Shown one piece after another: positions 22,103 to 34,196 of a DNA stretch of 64,000 bases. Both the position numbers and the translations under genes were made by a program. Position 1 is the first letter of the stretch. Every line of letters begins with the position of its first letter. The stretch lies in NCBI RefSeq assembly GCF_018991925.1, contig NW_024729440.1, positions 54,810 through 118,809 of the forward strand. Direction: 5' to 3'. A model generated the notes under the pieces. The model did not search any database, was not told where the DNA came from, and saw only the letters and a list, made by a program, of their open reading frames with translations. The stretch is from Homarus americanus (lineage: Eukaryota > Arthropoda > Malacostraca > Decapoda > Nephropidae).

Positions 22103-22127
22103 GAACTCTTGACATATTTTATAATAT

Positions 22128-22352
22128 TCTACCCAGGAGATATTTTATTATACTCGGGAGATATTTTACTATACTCGGGAGATATTTTACTATACTCGGG
22201 AGATATTTTTGATAATTCTACTCGGGAGATATATTATAATTCTACCCAGGAGATATTTGTAACGTTTCTGGGAGATATTTTTGATAATTCTACTCGGGAG
22301 ATATATTATAATTCTACCCAGGAGATATTTGTAACGTTTCTAGGTAGTTTTA
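22128..22352. repeat. GGGAGATATTTT tandem repeat
   Basis: Units of about 21 bp (TACTATACTCGGGAGATATT) are followed by a duplicated block of about 67 bp carrying TACTCGGGAGATATATTATA and TACCCAGGAGATATTTGTAA. An open frame at 22,109-22,393 is a by-product. Confidence 0.85.
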
Positions 22353-22591
22353 CCTCGAAAAATACAAAGCAATGTTCGTCTCACGTAATATAAATACTGC
22401 ATTATTGTTGACGGTAAACATGACAGTGCAGGAGTCACCAGATTGTTTGTATGGTTTATTGTTTACTTCTGTTTATTATGGTGCAAGTGACATTGTATAC
22501 TGTGTACATCATTATTGTTCAATTTTGTATTATGATGCTAGTGACGTACGGTTTTTTGTTTATATTGTGGCTGTATTATTATTTTATTATC

Positions 22592-22592
22592 A

Positions 22593-22679
<87 letters not shown>
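22592..22679. repeat. (CA)n microsatellite
   Basis: About 44 CA units without interruption. Confidence 0.97.
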
Positions 22680-22681
<2 letters not shown>

Positions 22682-22726
22682 TTATACCACTTCCCAACGG
22701 CCAGAGTATAAAAGGTAATAATTCAT

Positions 22727-22822
22727 ATCTAGCCTAGCCTAGCCTAACCTAATAGCCTAGCCCTAACCTAACCTAACCTAACCTAACCTAACCTAACCTA
22801 ACCTAACCTAACCTGACCTGAC
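22727..22822 (-). repeat. Interstitial (CCTAA)n
   Basis: It starts with CCTAG variants and then has about 13 CCTAA/CCTGA units, one of the longest telomere-like runs in the window. Confidence 0.92.
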
Positions 22823-23723
22823 CAATCATAACTCCGTGTTTTGGCAATTTCCATTATAAACTATGAATACAGATAAACGTTTAAACGGACAAAAAGGAAA
22901 TTAATACCAGACACCTTTCCTCCTCTCTCTTAGTATCATCCATCAGTCAAGTCTTCCAAATTCCTTTAATAATGTACAAAATCACTCATAAAAAATATCT
23001 ATCCCAAATTGTGTTGAAAAAGTATGACACAACGGACGAATGATTTTGACAACCCTACCGAGACAACAGGAGTAGCAGTGATCATTCTGAAATTCATCGA
23101 TCACCCCGAGTACAGATAGTTTTCTGAGTGACCATATGAAGAGAACACAGTAGTAGTATAATTCCTGAAGATTACCCCCCCCCCCCCTAACTTCTTTCAC
23201 CTGATGATTAACTCCACCTTGATGAAAACCTTTCCTAATCTAAACATAATCTCACTTAACCTAATCTAACTTAAACTAACCCAACTTAACGTAACCTAAC
23301 CTAATTTGCTGACTAGGCTGTAAATATACGCCGTATAATGTCGCTCATCTGGCCAAACGAACCGTGAGTGAAGGGAAACATTCTACTCCCAATTTCGAAA
23401 CGAGTCGAATAATCAAATGGAAAGTTATATTAAGCAAATGACACGTTTCATTATGCGAATAAATCGTTTCATTACTGGGAATAAAACGTTCCATTCACTG
23501 CGTGAAATGTTTCATTACCGGAACCTTGCCAGTTGGGCTTTGTTCTCTGGCACATAAATGGTCAGGAAAAAAGGTAGAGACACGAGAGGAGATACAACAG
23601 AGAAGCCAATACATTAGAGCTTCCTACTTTTCACCACATAAGATTAAAACACGTGTAAGAGCTTCAGTAAGTATTAAAACACAAGTCTACTATAAACTTA
23701 TAATGACCAGTTTGAAATAATCA
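22823..23723. other. Unique spacer with a dispersed 75-bp repeat
   Basis: Holds 23,034-23,112, which matches 55,930-56,008 (shared GATTTTGACAAC and CTACCGAGACAACAGGAGT). There is a C13 run near 23,176 and scattered CCTAA-like motifs at 23,228-23,305. A CGTTTCATTA motif recurs around 23,440-23,520. The 72-codon frames seen have no recognisable domain. Confidence 0.6.
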
Positions 23724-24020
23724 CCCTCCCTCTACCATCCTCCTTCCCTCTTCCATCCTTCCTCCCTCTCCCATCCTTCCTCCCTCTCCCATCCTTCTTC
23801 TATCCTGTTCCATTCTCCTTCCTTTTCCATCGATCTTCCATTTTCCCTCCCTCTCTTAGCCTTCCCCCATTCCTTTTATCACCCTCCCTCCACCATTCTC
23901 CTTCCATCCCATCCTCCCTGCCTCACCAATTATTCCTCCTTCCTTTTCATCACCCTCCCTCTATCCTTCCTCCATCTTCCCTCCCTCTGCCATCCTCCTT
24001 CCATCTGCCCTCCCACTGCC
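23724..24020. repeat. Pyrimidine-rich degenerate repeat
   Basis: CCTCCTTCCCTCTTCCATC-like units with strong C/T bias. Confidence 0.8.
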
Positions 24021-24195
24021 AATATTTCACCATACTACCGTGATGGTAACTCTCAATCCTGATTTGTATAATGTGCTTTGAGATCTACCCACGGGCCACC
24101 ATAAGCACTATTTGGGTTTTAACGGAGGGAAATGGTTCCGAAATCCGTTTATATTCGTGATGATTTATGCAGCAGAGAAAACGTCACTCACACAG

Positions 24196-24312
24196 AAGGG
24201 TGAGGGGGGAGAGAATGAAGGAAGGGGTGGGGAGGAGGGAAGGGGGTTGAGGAGGAGGGAAGTAGGGGATGGGGAAGAGGGAAGGGGGGGTGGGGAGGAG
24301 GGAAGGGGGGAA
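24196..24312. repeat. GA-rich simple repeat
   Basis: GGGGTGGGGAGGAGGGAAG units. This is the junction where the second copy of Y resumes after its internal deletion. Confidence 0.88.
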
Positions 24313-24800
24313 TAACAACACATTTTCCACCTCTGCATTGACTATGATACGCCAGCTGTAGAGTCTAGGGTAAACATAATATTGACATTCTAAACTTTAA
24401 TTTTTTTAAATTTATTAACATGAAAGTGACAGCGAGTCGTAGAGGTGTGACTAAGCCTTCAGTACACCAGGAGACTACTACACTATACGTGCTCGACACA
24501 GCACTCTACCACCCTTCCCTGGCCAGGAGGTGACCGTATCATCCACCTCCCCATAAAAAATAAAAAGCAAAACAAAACAACAACCCGCCCCTCCCCCTAA
24601 AAGCAAAACAAAACAACAACGTATCTACAAACCAAGTTATATGACTGTGGGCCTCGGCGGAACTCGGGTAAAATATGAGTCCCAATGGAAATTCGAGGAG
24701 TCCCTTGATGTATAGGGTTCTTGACTACGAGAGAGATGGGTGTAAGTTATCCACGTCAATTTTCTACGAGGTTAAATAAATATTACCTTGATAATTTTTT

Positions 24801-26052
24801 TAACACCAATCACTACAAACATTAATGAATTTTTACATTAGTTCTATAATTTGATTCGGTGTAAGTCAACAGAAACTATTTGTTTTAGAGGTTACGTAAC
24901 AACATTCAAACCTTAATGTGAACTTGGGCACAAAGTTTGAGGGGTGGTCGGGAGGAGGCGTCACTACCAGGCTTCACTGAGGCCAGTTAACTAACACGGG
25001 TTACTCTCACGCACGAAACAGCTGGTAGTGTATACTCTATAATTCAACAGCTGCCATTACAAGTCAATATCGAGCTCAGTGTTGGCGAGGTAAGTAAAGC
25101 CGGCAATTCACTTTAAAGAGGACTCCGTAACTTAATGGGGAGCTTCAGGGTGAGAGTTACAGCCCAAAACCCCGGCCTAAGGAAAGCCCTGAGCTCACGA
25201 CCATGATACTGAAATTTCAAAGGAACTGAACCCTGTGTCATGGAACTTTTATGCACCTCACTTAATACCAAGTTGGGGCAGATCTCTCTTAACACTTTAT
25301 AGGTTTACCTTTATTTATTCTAGATCCCAAATTCCACTTATTTCAGGTGTGCTAATTCCTCCTTTCACTGTACGACTTTCATATAGATTCTAATGAGTTT
25401 AATTCACACGACTTTATGAGATATGTGTGTGTGTGTGTGTGTGTGTGTGGAGAAGGTCGAGGATATTAGCAGCGGGGTAGGGCACTTGGAGACTGACAGT
25501 ATCTCACTAAACTAAAGCTGATGTTACATTAGGAATGACTCCACCGTCTATGTACATTTACTTTCGTGCCAATAATTCTACATAGGTTTTTGCATTAAGA
25601 GTTTGAGAGTCTGACACACTGAAATCCTTCCATACCAGGGAACATAAAACCCCTACATATTTAGCTTGTAATATCCATTAGCTGGACACACTAAGTTATG
25701 TCTGTCACCTGGTTTTAACCCTTTACTGGTAACACCTAACCTAACCTAACGTAATCATTTTCAGAAAAAAAAGTTTGAAGGTTCCTATATCATAAAACTC
25801 AAAACACACACACACACATGCTTCAGTTTGTCTTCCTCTTGCTCCTCTCCTTATTCCTCATTCCTTCCTCCTCTTCCCTTTCACGGATATCGCTTCCTTC
25901 TCTTGACCCCTGTCCTCAATGCCTCTCCTTCCTCCCTCCCTCGCTTGGCAGCTCTTGCGCATTTTAATTCGGGATTTCAATCGGAGTGGTCATTGGCTAT
26001 GCATCATCCATCAGCTTGGATGTGTTGGGTCTCTACTCCTCCCCCAGCCTCC
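24801..26052. other. Unique spacer with TG, CCTAA and CA microsatellites
   Basis: (TG)n lies at 25,423-25,449, CCTAA units at 25,735-25,751, (CA)n at 25,806-25,818, and pyrimidine-rich DNA at 25,830-25,960. No gene is recognised. The 102-codon frame at 25,828-26,136 runs into the next repeat. Confidence 0.6.
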
Positions 26053-26440
26053 AAGATCCTTCTTCCACGACCAATAAGACGACGCCTCCCTCCATCCACG
26101 ACCAATAAGACGCCTCCTTCTATCAACGGCCAATAAGACGTCTCCTTCTGTCCACGACCAATAAGACGCCTCTTGCCTCCATCCACGACCAATAAGGCGC
26201 CTCTTGCCTCCATCCACGACCAATAAGACGCCTCTTGCCTCCATCCACGACCAATAAGACGCCTCTTGCCTCCATCCACGACCAATAGAAACCCTTCTCC
26301 CTCCACCCACGACCAATAAGACGCCTCTTTCCGCCATCCACGACCAATAGGAACCCTTTATCCTCCATCTACGTCCAATAAGACACCTCTTCCCTTGATC
26401 TACAACCAAACGCAATTCTTCTACCTCCACCCATGACCCA
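26053..26440. repeat. 31-bp minisatellite carrying CCAAT motifs
   Basis: About 12 units with core ATCCACGACCAATAAGACGC, then CTCTTGCC and related variants. Nearly every unit keeps CCAAT, the NF-Y box sequence. Overlapping minus-strand open frames of 81-139 codons are repeat artefacts. Confidence 0.93.
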
Positions 26441-26689
26441 TGCTCCCCCCTTCCCCCTCAACCATAATATGCAACATCAGCGTTATCACATGACCTCACC
26501 GGGATGATAGAACGTTGATGCAGCAGGGAGGAGAAAGAGTGAGAAGCAGGAGGGAGGGAGGGAGGGAGGGAGGGAGGGAGAGGAATATTGAGAGAAGGGG
26601 GGAGAGCGGGAGAGAGGGGTGGGATATTAAGAGCGGGAGGGAGGCATGAATGGAAGGAGGGAGGGAGGTAGGGAGTGGTGACAGTGGCC
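26441..26689. repeat. (GGGA)n and purine-rich spacer
   Basis: GGGA tetranucleotides at 26,549-26,582 lie in a broader purine-rich stretch. The 84-codon minus frame is low complexity. Confidence 0.8.
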
Positions 26690-28131
26690 AGTTAGTGAGT
26701 GGTGAGTGTCCAGTTAGTGAGTGGTGGGGGAGCCATGCTAGTCTCCCCACAGTGAGAGTCAGTCAGTAGCAGTTGTCAGGTGGAGAGGAGCTGAGTGAGA
26801 GGAGGTGAGCTGTCCAGTGAGAGTGAGATGAGAGCTGGTGAGGTGTAGCCAGTGAGAGGAGGTGAGAGAGACAGCTGTCAGTGAGAGCAGTGAGAGTGAG
26901 GTGGAGTGAGAGAGTTGTCAGTGAGAGAGGTGGAGTGAGAGAGCTGTCAGTGAGAGGGAGGTGGAGTGAGACAGCTGTCAGTGAGAGTGAGGTGGAGTGA
27001 GAGAGTTGGAGGTGAGAGTGTGGGAGTGAGAGAGTCAGTGAGAGTGAGGTGCCGGTGGAGGAGAGAGTTGAGAGTGAGATGGAGGAGAGAGCTGTCAGTG
27101 AGAGAGGAGGTGGAGTGAGACAGCTGTCAGTGAGAGGAGGTGGAGTGGAGAGAGTTGTCAGTGAGAGGTGGGAGAGAGAGCTGTCAGTGAGAGTGAGGGG
27201 GAGGAGAGGTCAGTGAGAGGAGGGAGGAGAGAGCTGGTGAGAGTGAGGTGGAGTGGAGAGAGTGTCAGTGGAGTGAGAGAGCTGTCAGTGAGAGTGAGGT
27301 GGAGGAGACAGCTGTCAGTGAGAGAGAGTCAGAGAGTGAGGTGGGAGGGAGAGAGTTGTCAGTGAGAGTGAGGTGGAGTGGGAGAGCTGTCAGTGAGAGA
27401 GGGAGGAGAGAGCTGTCAGTGAGAGTGAGGTGGAGGAGAGAGTTGTCAGTGAGAGGAGGGGGAGGGGAGAGTGTGTGAGAGTGAGGTGGGAGGAGAGAGT
27501 TGTCAGTGAGAGTGAGGTGGAGTGAGAGAGTTGTCAGTGAGAGTGAGGTGAGAGAGCTGTGGAGGTGGAGGGAGAGAGGCTGTGGAGAGAGAGTGAGTGA
27601 GAGGAGGTGGAGGAGAGAGTTGTCAGTGAGAGTGAGGGAGGGAGAGAGAGTGAGAGGAGGTGGAGGAGAGAGTTGTGAGAGAGAGTGAGAGTGAGGAGTG
27701 AGAGAGTGAGGTGGAGTGGAGGAGAGAGTTGTCAGTGAGAGTGAGGTGGGAGGAGAGAGCTGTGGGGTGAGAGTGAGGTGGAGTGAGAGAGTTGTCAGTG
27801 AGAGTGAGGTGGAGTGGAGAGAGTTGTGAGGTGGAGAGAGAGCTGTCAGTGAGAGAGGTGTGAGGGAGGAGAGCCCAGTGAGGTGGAGGAGAGAGTTGGT
27901 GAGAGTGAGGTGGAGGAGAGAGTTGTCAGGAGTGGAGGAGAGCTGTCAGTGAGAGTGAGGTGGAGTGAGAGAGCTGTCAGTGAGAGAGAGTGTGGAGTGA
28001 GAGGTGGAGTGAGAGAGCTGTCAGTGAGAGTGAGGTGGAGGAGAGTTGAGAGAGGAGAGTGAGAGAGTTGAGGTGAGAGGAGGTGGAGGAGAGAGCTGTC
28101 AGTGAGAGTGAGGTGGAGTGGAGAGAGCTGT

Positions 28132-28136
<5 letters not shown>
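26690..28136. repeat. About 29-31-bp GA-rich minisatellite
   Basis: The unit has GTGAGAGTGAGGTGGAGTGA followed by GAGAGCTGTCA or GAGTTGTCA. Units vary in length through many small slips. Serine/glutamate/arginine frames are repeat translations. Confidence 0.92.

Positions 28137-28207
<71 letters not shown>
28137..28207. repeat. (GA)n microsatellite
   Basis: About 35 uninterrupted GA units directly at the end of the minisatellite, as if grown from its GAGA core. Confidence 0.96.
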
Positions 28208-28210
<3 letters not shown>

Positions 28211-28365
28211 ATCAATTATCTGAGTTAGGTCTCCTGTTGGGTCACATTATCGGGACCCAAGGCCTCACGGATCTCTTGTCATCAATCAAATTAGAGCGAT
28301 GGACCACCACAACCACCTCCCTCTCCGTTATAACCTCCTCGCGCGACACTTGACGCTTCGTGGCT

Positions 28366-28860
28366 ACTAAGACTTCTGCTGACCACCAGGACCACTCTGA
28401 CCACCAAGACCCCCCCTGATCACCAAGACCTCCACCTGATCACCAAGACCTCTCCTGATCACCAAGACTTCTGACCACCAAGACCTCCTCCCTTGACCAC
28501 CAAGACCTCCAATTCTTATCACCAAGACCTCCCCCTCACTGCCAAGACCCCTGACCACTAAGACTCTCCCCTGACCACCACTCAAGACCTCCCTGACCAC
28601 CAACACTCCCTGACCACCAAGACCCCCTGACCACCAAGACCTCCCTGACCATCAATACCTCCCCCTGACCACCAAGCACCCTGACCATTTCCTGACCTCC
28701 TGACCACTAAGACTCTGATCACCAAGACCCCTAACCACCAAGACCTCCTGACCACTCAAGACCTCCCCCCTGACCTCCTTGACTCTGACCACCAAGACCT
28801 CCCCCTGACCACCTCGACCTCCCCCCTGACCACCAAGACCCTTTCTCTGGCCGCTATGAT
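28366..28860. repeat. 18-19-bp minisatellite, C/A-rich on plus strand
   Basis: The core is CTGACCACCAAGACCTCCC with variants ending ACCCC or ATCACC. About 25 units. Confidence 0.92.
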
Positions 28861-29345
28861 TTCCGGTGACCGATACTTTTGGCTACTAAATCATCTGGTC
28901 ACCAAAACTTGAGACCACGAAGATAATTAGCCACCTGGTCTCCAAGCCAACAGTATAGTTAGCTGGTCACCAACATCCTGGCTATCAATATTTTTGGTCT
29001 GCAAGATATCTCTGGCCACCAACAGTTTTGTCGACCATGTCTTCAGCAACAAGGACCAGAGCCTAGTAGACTTTTGGTTGTACACAACAGAATCTACTGA
29101 TAACGGAGGGGTTTCAAGGACCTACACAACAATTTTCCGAGCGTGACCTTCGGGGATTGAGGTTTCCAGCGACCAACAATTGTGTCATGAAGAATTTGGT
29201 GAACAAGTCCGCTGGTAACAGAAACATGTGGTGTTGACGTTTTCTGGCGGCCAACACCCCACGTGACCAAGAGTTGTGTGGGGCGAAGGATTCAGATTTC
29301 TTTCACACTTCCGGGTTAATGAAGCAATATTTTGTTTTGTTTTTG
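28861..29345. other. Decayed edge of the CCACCAAGAC array, then unique DNA
   Basis: Scattered GACCACGAAGA, GGTCACCAA and GGCCACCAAC motifs look like ancient units of the neighbouring array. No gene is seen. Confidence 0.6.
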
Positions 29346-29605
29346 CATACACCCTCCCACCTTCCTTCTTTCTCTCCCTCCTCTCCCCTCCCTCATTCCT
29401 TCTTTCTCTCCCTCCTCTCCCCTACCCCCTTTTCTCCCTCCCTCCTCTCTCTCCTCCCTCCCCCCTCCTTCTCTTCCTCTCCCCTTCTCTCACTTATTCC
29501 TTATATCCCGACTTTCTTCTCTCCCTCCTTCTCACCTTCCTCTTATTCTCTCCCCTCTCTCCTTCCCTCTCTCCATCCTTCCTTCCCTCCCTCCCTTCTC
29601 ATTGT
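29346..29605. repeat. CT-rich simple repeat
   Basis: CTCCCTCCTCTCCCCT units. All three plus frames stay open (111-123 codons) because C/T-only DNA cannot form stop codons. Confidence 0.88.
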
Positions 29606-29796
29606 TTATAACTTTACAATTAACCTTTATCATCAAGTATATTAACTTAAGTAGATCGTCATCACATATACCATGTGTCTTGTTGTCGTAATTGTTCTCA
29701 TTTTACAATCTCGTCAGATGTTTGGGAATATTGTTAACGGTATCTGTTTGTTGTTATCTAATATTGATTACTTTCACACGCTCGGACGTCCTTAGC

Positions 29797-29907
29797 ATCC
29801 AAACTCACCACCGCCTGCACCTCACCACCGCCTGCCCTCACCACCGTCTGCCCCCTCACCACCGCCTGCCCCCTCACCACCGTCTGCCCCTCACCACCCC
29901 CTTGCCT
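29797..29907. repeat. 18-bp minisatellite
   Basis: About six units of CTCACCACCGCCTGCCCC with GTC/GCC alternation. Confidence 0.88.
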
Positions 29908-31006
29908 CCACACTGCACAACACCCTCAACGTTTCTTGCTACAAAATGTTGTGTCCACAGACCATTCCTACCAACACAAACGTTTATACACTTTATTCCT
30001 ACAACTGTTTTAGGTATTTATATGAAAACTTATACTTTTCTTCTGGTTTGAGCTGTACGCCTGAAGGTAATTGTTATTAATTATGATTATTTTACCCTTG
30101 TAGCAGTATATTGCTGGGAAAATACACCCCCCCTAACCCCCACACGGCTCTTTAAGGCCTTTTGTTATGCCTCGTTCGACACTATTGGTGGGGCTATATA
30201 GTATTATCTTTCTCTCTGTCACATAGTGTATGGTTTGTGTAATCAGGTCTCCAGTATTTATTAGAGAATTTTCCGTAAACTTTCCAGTGATTTCTCATAA
30301 ACTCAGGTCGACATTTGCTGTTATTTCGACGTTACATCAAATAGGAAAGTCACACACTGAGATAAACGATTAAATTTTGTAGAGACGAGAGTACTTGTGT
30401 TGTTCCAGGTAGATGTTGGTATATTATGTAGACTTACGGTGTTGTTTAGGAGACCTCTTCACCCTTAGATCATTAGAGTGAAAGATCTTATGTTGTTTTA
30501 TCTTAGATCAGTAATAACGCTACAGTGACAGACTTCCCTTTAAACAGTATATAGTATATCCAGTTGCATGATATATACAGTATAATAATATGGTATAATC
30601 TGGGGAAGTATAGGATGATCATAAAACATTTTTATATATATTTGGAAATATAGCAAAGACTGTGAGGCAGAGTTAGTTGTGGCTGAGCACATTACGAGAG
30701 TGCGGTGACTGTCTTAGTGGAGAGGTCGGGTTAACCCGGTCAGTCCAGTATAAATTCATCTGTGTGTTTACTGCCTTGCTCTCCTTCACTTCCGCCTCGG
30801 TTTGATAATCACAATCTAATTTAGCTTGTTATGATAGAGTTAAGACATTGTTCAGTAATCATCGTATTTTCAAGTGATATCATGTTAAGTACTGTCGGGG
30901 CTTGGGTGAATAACTACGACTGTCTGTCAATAAGATGGTCAGGTTTTTTTTTCCTCTATCTTAAATTCTCCCCAAAATAAAGGAAGGATTAACCAAAAGA
31001 TGATGA
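29908..31006. other. Unique AT-rich spacer, no gene seen
   Basis: About 1.1 kb without long frames or clear repeats. It contains C7-8 and T8-9 runs (30,127; 30,943). GGGTTAACCC near 30,728 is a short palindrome. Confidence 0.6.
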
Positions 31007-31145
31007 CAAGTGATCGTGGGCCCTTCGTGCCCGGTGGCGAGTCCGGTGGTACAGTTTACCGAGGCGTGAAAGTTCGAACGCTCGTGCTTGGCTAGCACGC
31101 AACCGTTGTCCGGCTGACAGTGTACAGAGACATCGTTTTCCAGAA

Positions 31146-31722
31146 CGTCGTGGTTTTTATAATCATGGTCGTGGTTGTTATAATCATGGTCGTGGTTGTT
31201 ATAATCATGGTCGTGCTTGTTATAATCATGATCGTGGTTGTTATAATCATGGTCGTGGTTGTTATAATCATGGTCGTGGGTGATATAATCATCGTCGTGG
31301 TTGTTATAATCATGGTCGTGCTTGTTATAATCATGATCGTGGTTGTTATAATCATGGTACTGGTTGTTATAATCATGGTCGTTGTTGTTATAATCATAGT
31401 CGTGGTTGTTATAATCATGGTCGTGGTTGTTATGATCATAGTAGTGGTTGTTATGATCATGGGTCGTGGTTGCTATAATCATGGTCCTGGTTGTTATAAT
31501 CATGGTCGTGGTTGTTATAATCATTCCTCGTGGTTTATAATCAGTATAATCAGTGGTTGTTATGATCATAGTCGTGGTTGCTATAATCATGGTCGTGGTT
31601 GTTATAATCATGGTCGTGGTTGTTATAATCATGGTCGTGGTTGTTATAATCATGGTCGTGGTTGTTATAATCATGGTCGTGGTTGTTTTAATCATGGTCG
31701 TGGTTGTTACAATAAGGGTCGT
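31146..31722. repeat. 21-bp minisatellite in Helitron-like copy B
   Basis: About 27 units of the same ATAATCATGGTCGTGG core as in copy A, with some slipped units around 31,450-31,560. It is followed by 200 bp of unique DNA before the shared 5' part resumes at about 31,933. Confidence 0.95.
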
Positions 31723-32329
31723 ACCTGAGACTAACACAGGTAGAATAAACCCCACACCTAATCTTTAATCTCAATAAACCCAGATTAACCTCACCTAATC
31801 AACAGGATTAGAGACCATTAGGATTGTACCACCAATACCGATACATTTCACACTGGATTAATAACAAAATATTTAATCACACTTCCAATAGCTAATGTCT
31901 TACTGATACTGTAAGTATCTTGTATACTATAGGAAGGAATAGAATAAAGGTTAGAATAATTAGTTAAAAAAATATTCGCCATAAGGAGAGGTTAAAATCA
32001 TAAAAAAAAATTATTATGAATCACCGATGATCATTCCGAGATAAATTATATTATGAAGAGAAGTGACCTTGATTCTGGTTATATTAGTCACCATCTGCTT
32101 AAGTCATCACCTGTTAAGTCATCATAGTCATCATCTACGTTAGTCAGTTTTAGGCCCATCTCACATGACTGACCGACCATCGATGTTCTTTCCGTGCGAG
32201 GGTGTTAGTTTTCAATGCCTCTTATTATTTACGCTGGTGTGTTATTCTTGTTTATAAATGCTTTAATCTGTCTCAAGTCCATCCGTTCTTCTATTGCCAT
32301 CCCAACTGTCTGTTCGGGGTGTTTGAATG

Positions 32330-32680
32330 TAAGCCCGTCTGTACTCTTTGTGTCGTCAATCTGTCTGTCTCATCCGTTGTTGGCGTGTGTCTGCCTGTGT
32401 CGTTAATGTAACCTGTCCGCAGCTGTCAATTTGTCTGTCTGTCTGTTCGTCACGTTAGTTGCCGTCTATTTGCAGCATGTATGAATCTGTCTATTTTTTG
32501 TCAACCCTGTCTGTTTCACTGTCTATATTCACCCTGTGTTTGTAGCACTGGTCTCGTCTGTCTGTCCGTTCGCCCGTCTGTCTGTCTGTATGTAATGTAT
32601 GTATGTATATGTTGTCTTTGTTTTCTCAAGTCTCGCTCATCCGTCTGTCTTTCTGTGTGTCCTTGAATCTGTCTGTATTA
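32330..32680. repeat. TGTCTG-rich stretch in Helitron-like copy B
   Basis: CTGTCTGTCTGT and CGTCTGTCTG motifs recur through this stretch. Equivalent DNA is in copies A (17,735-17,960) and C (47,640-47,900). Short open frames rich in cysteine, leucine and valine are by-products. Confidence 0.75.
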
Positions 32681-33477
32681 TGTCTATGTTCGTTTGCCCG
32701 CCTCATCTCTCTCTCCATTTATTTCCGTACTATCTCTATCTTTATTTATATATCTCTCATGTTCTCCATTACACTACTCATCATATTTAGCACTTTTTCT
32801 TTCCTTAATAATAGGTGATTTTAATATGGTTTCTGGGAATTTAAAACACATCCTCCATTCATACTCACCACTATCCCTCTCCCCATCTCCTTTCTCGCCT
32901 AAGGATAATAATGCTTGCCCTTTCTTCTCCTTTCTATCTTATCCATGCATTCCTGTTATTATCTTTTTATCTTCATGCAACAGGTCAAAGTCACAGGAAT
33001 AAATATACACTGTAGCCTGTAAGGTCTGAAAATGGTCTGAACGTTGAAACTGCGCATCCAGACGCATGATGAAACCACCCTCTACCTGTTTTCTAACTAT
33101 TTTCTGTTTCTTCTTCTATTTACCTATCTTCTTTACTAATCCAAACAAATGAAAAAAAGTAGATTAAGAGAAAGTGGGGAGAGGAGGAGCTGCACGATAA
33201 CTGCAATCGTCTGCTGACAGCATACAGCGACATTTTGCCAAGCTAATTAAATGATATTAATGCCTTCCTAAAGAAAACCATCGACATGGGACCAGGTTTG
33301 TTCTTACTCTTACACTTTTTTTATGATTTTTCCACCAAGTTTGATGAAAACGATTGTGCGTTCTCGGCTGCCCAGAACAGACACACACACACGAGAGACA
33401 GACAGGCACACGCCTAGCCCTATAGTATAATAGGATAGATGACTTTTACAGAATAATCAAATTTCAGGCAAAGCATC

Positions 33478-33760
33478 ACTGGGAGGGGAAGGGAGAGAGA
33501 GGGGGAGGGAGGAGTCTGGGAGGGAGAGGAAGAGGGGGGAAGGAGGAGCCTGGGAGGAGAGGTAAGAGAAGGAGGGAGTCTGGGAGGGGAGAGGGGAGGG
33601 GACAGGGCACGGGAGAGGGGAGGGGGAAGGGGGTAAGCAGGAGAGGGGAGGGGGGAGTTAGGGAGTGAGAGGTGGAAGGGGAGGGGAGAGGGCACGGGAG
33701 AGGTCTGGGTAGGGAGAGGTTGAATGGGGTTGGGGGACAGGTGAGATGATGGGTGGCTGG
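33478..33760. repeat. GGGAGG-rich simple repeat
   Basis: G/A-only DNA with G-runs. The 135-codon minus frame (33,420-33,827) is a proline/serine low-complexity artefact. Confidence 0.88.
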
Positions 33761-34196
33761 TCAAGAGGGACTTACTCTGGATTAGCCATATTACACTCAG
33801 CCGGCTGCCCCTCTGACGCTTCGCCACGGCGGAGGCATGTTCACAAATGGATCACAATATTTGACAGAAGCCTTCAATAGAGACGCAACGAAATCTTTTC
33901 AGGTTATGTTTGGTTTGGTTTGTTAGGTTAGTTACAGCTGGTGATGACGTCACAGTTGTTGGTGACGTTACAGGCTGCTGATGATGACGTCACAGCAATT
34001 GATAAGGACGTCACATAAATACAAAACTAAATGCTATCATTCTACAGATCTACATCGTAAAAATTTATCTACAAAATTGTGAATATACAAATTCTTATTC
34101 GACAACTCTATTTTCTTATTTCTAAAACTTTAAAAAGTTTCGAATGAATGACATGAACACAACGGAAAAACTTATCGGAGACATAAAGATAAGTAG
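33761..34196. other. Unique spacer with clustered CRE sites
   Basis: TGACGTCA occurs at 33,945-33,952 and 33,985-33,992, with near matches GTGACGTTA (about 33,962) and GGACGTCA (about 34,007). Spacing is 16-23 bp, a small degenerate tandem repeat. No gene is recognised. Confidence 0.6.

Larger units (their letters stand above)
21429..24800 (+). repeat. Duplicated segment Y, first copy
   Basis: Sequences at 21,429-22,140 and 24,205-24,800 match 40,769-42,540 and 42,541-43,200 in direct orientation. Landmarks are ACAAGGTCACAGGGTCACCG, AACACACTATACACATACTC and ATGAAAGTGACAGCGAGTCG. The middle part (22,141-24,204) is absent from the second copy. No gene is recognised anywhere in it. Confidence 0.88.
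31007..33435 (-). mobile_element. Helitron-like element, copy B
   Basis: The 2,429-bp copy best preserves the termini. On the minus strand it starts TCCTATTATACTATAGGGCT and ends CACGATCACTTG. A hairpin with stem GGGC (31,018-31,021) and GCCC (31,029-31,032) lies 7 bases inside the CTTG end, as in Helitron 3' ends. The base before the element is A (31,006) and the base after is T (33,436), so this copy also lies in an AT site. No coding capacity for Rep/helicase is seen. Confidence 0.78.

Noticed and set aside
21542..22822. A true chromosome end
   Set aside because: CCTAA runs are short, interrupted and on both strands with unique DNA on each side, so they are interstitial.
25828..26136. 102-codon plus frame
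   Set aside because: It begins in pyrimidine-rich DNA and ends inside the 31-bp CCAAT minisatellite. No domain.
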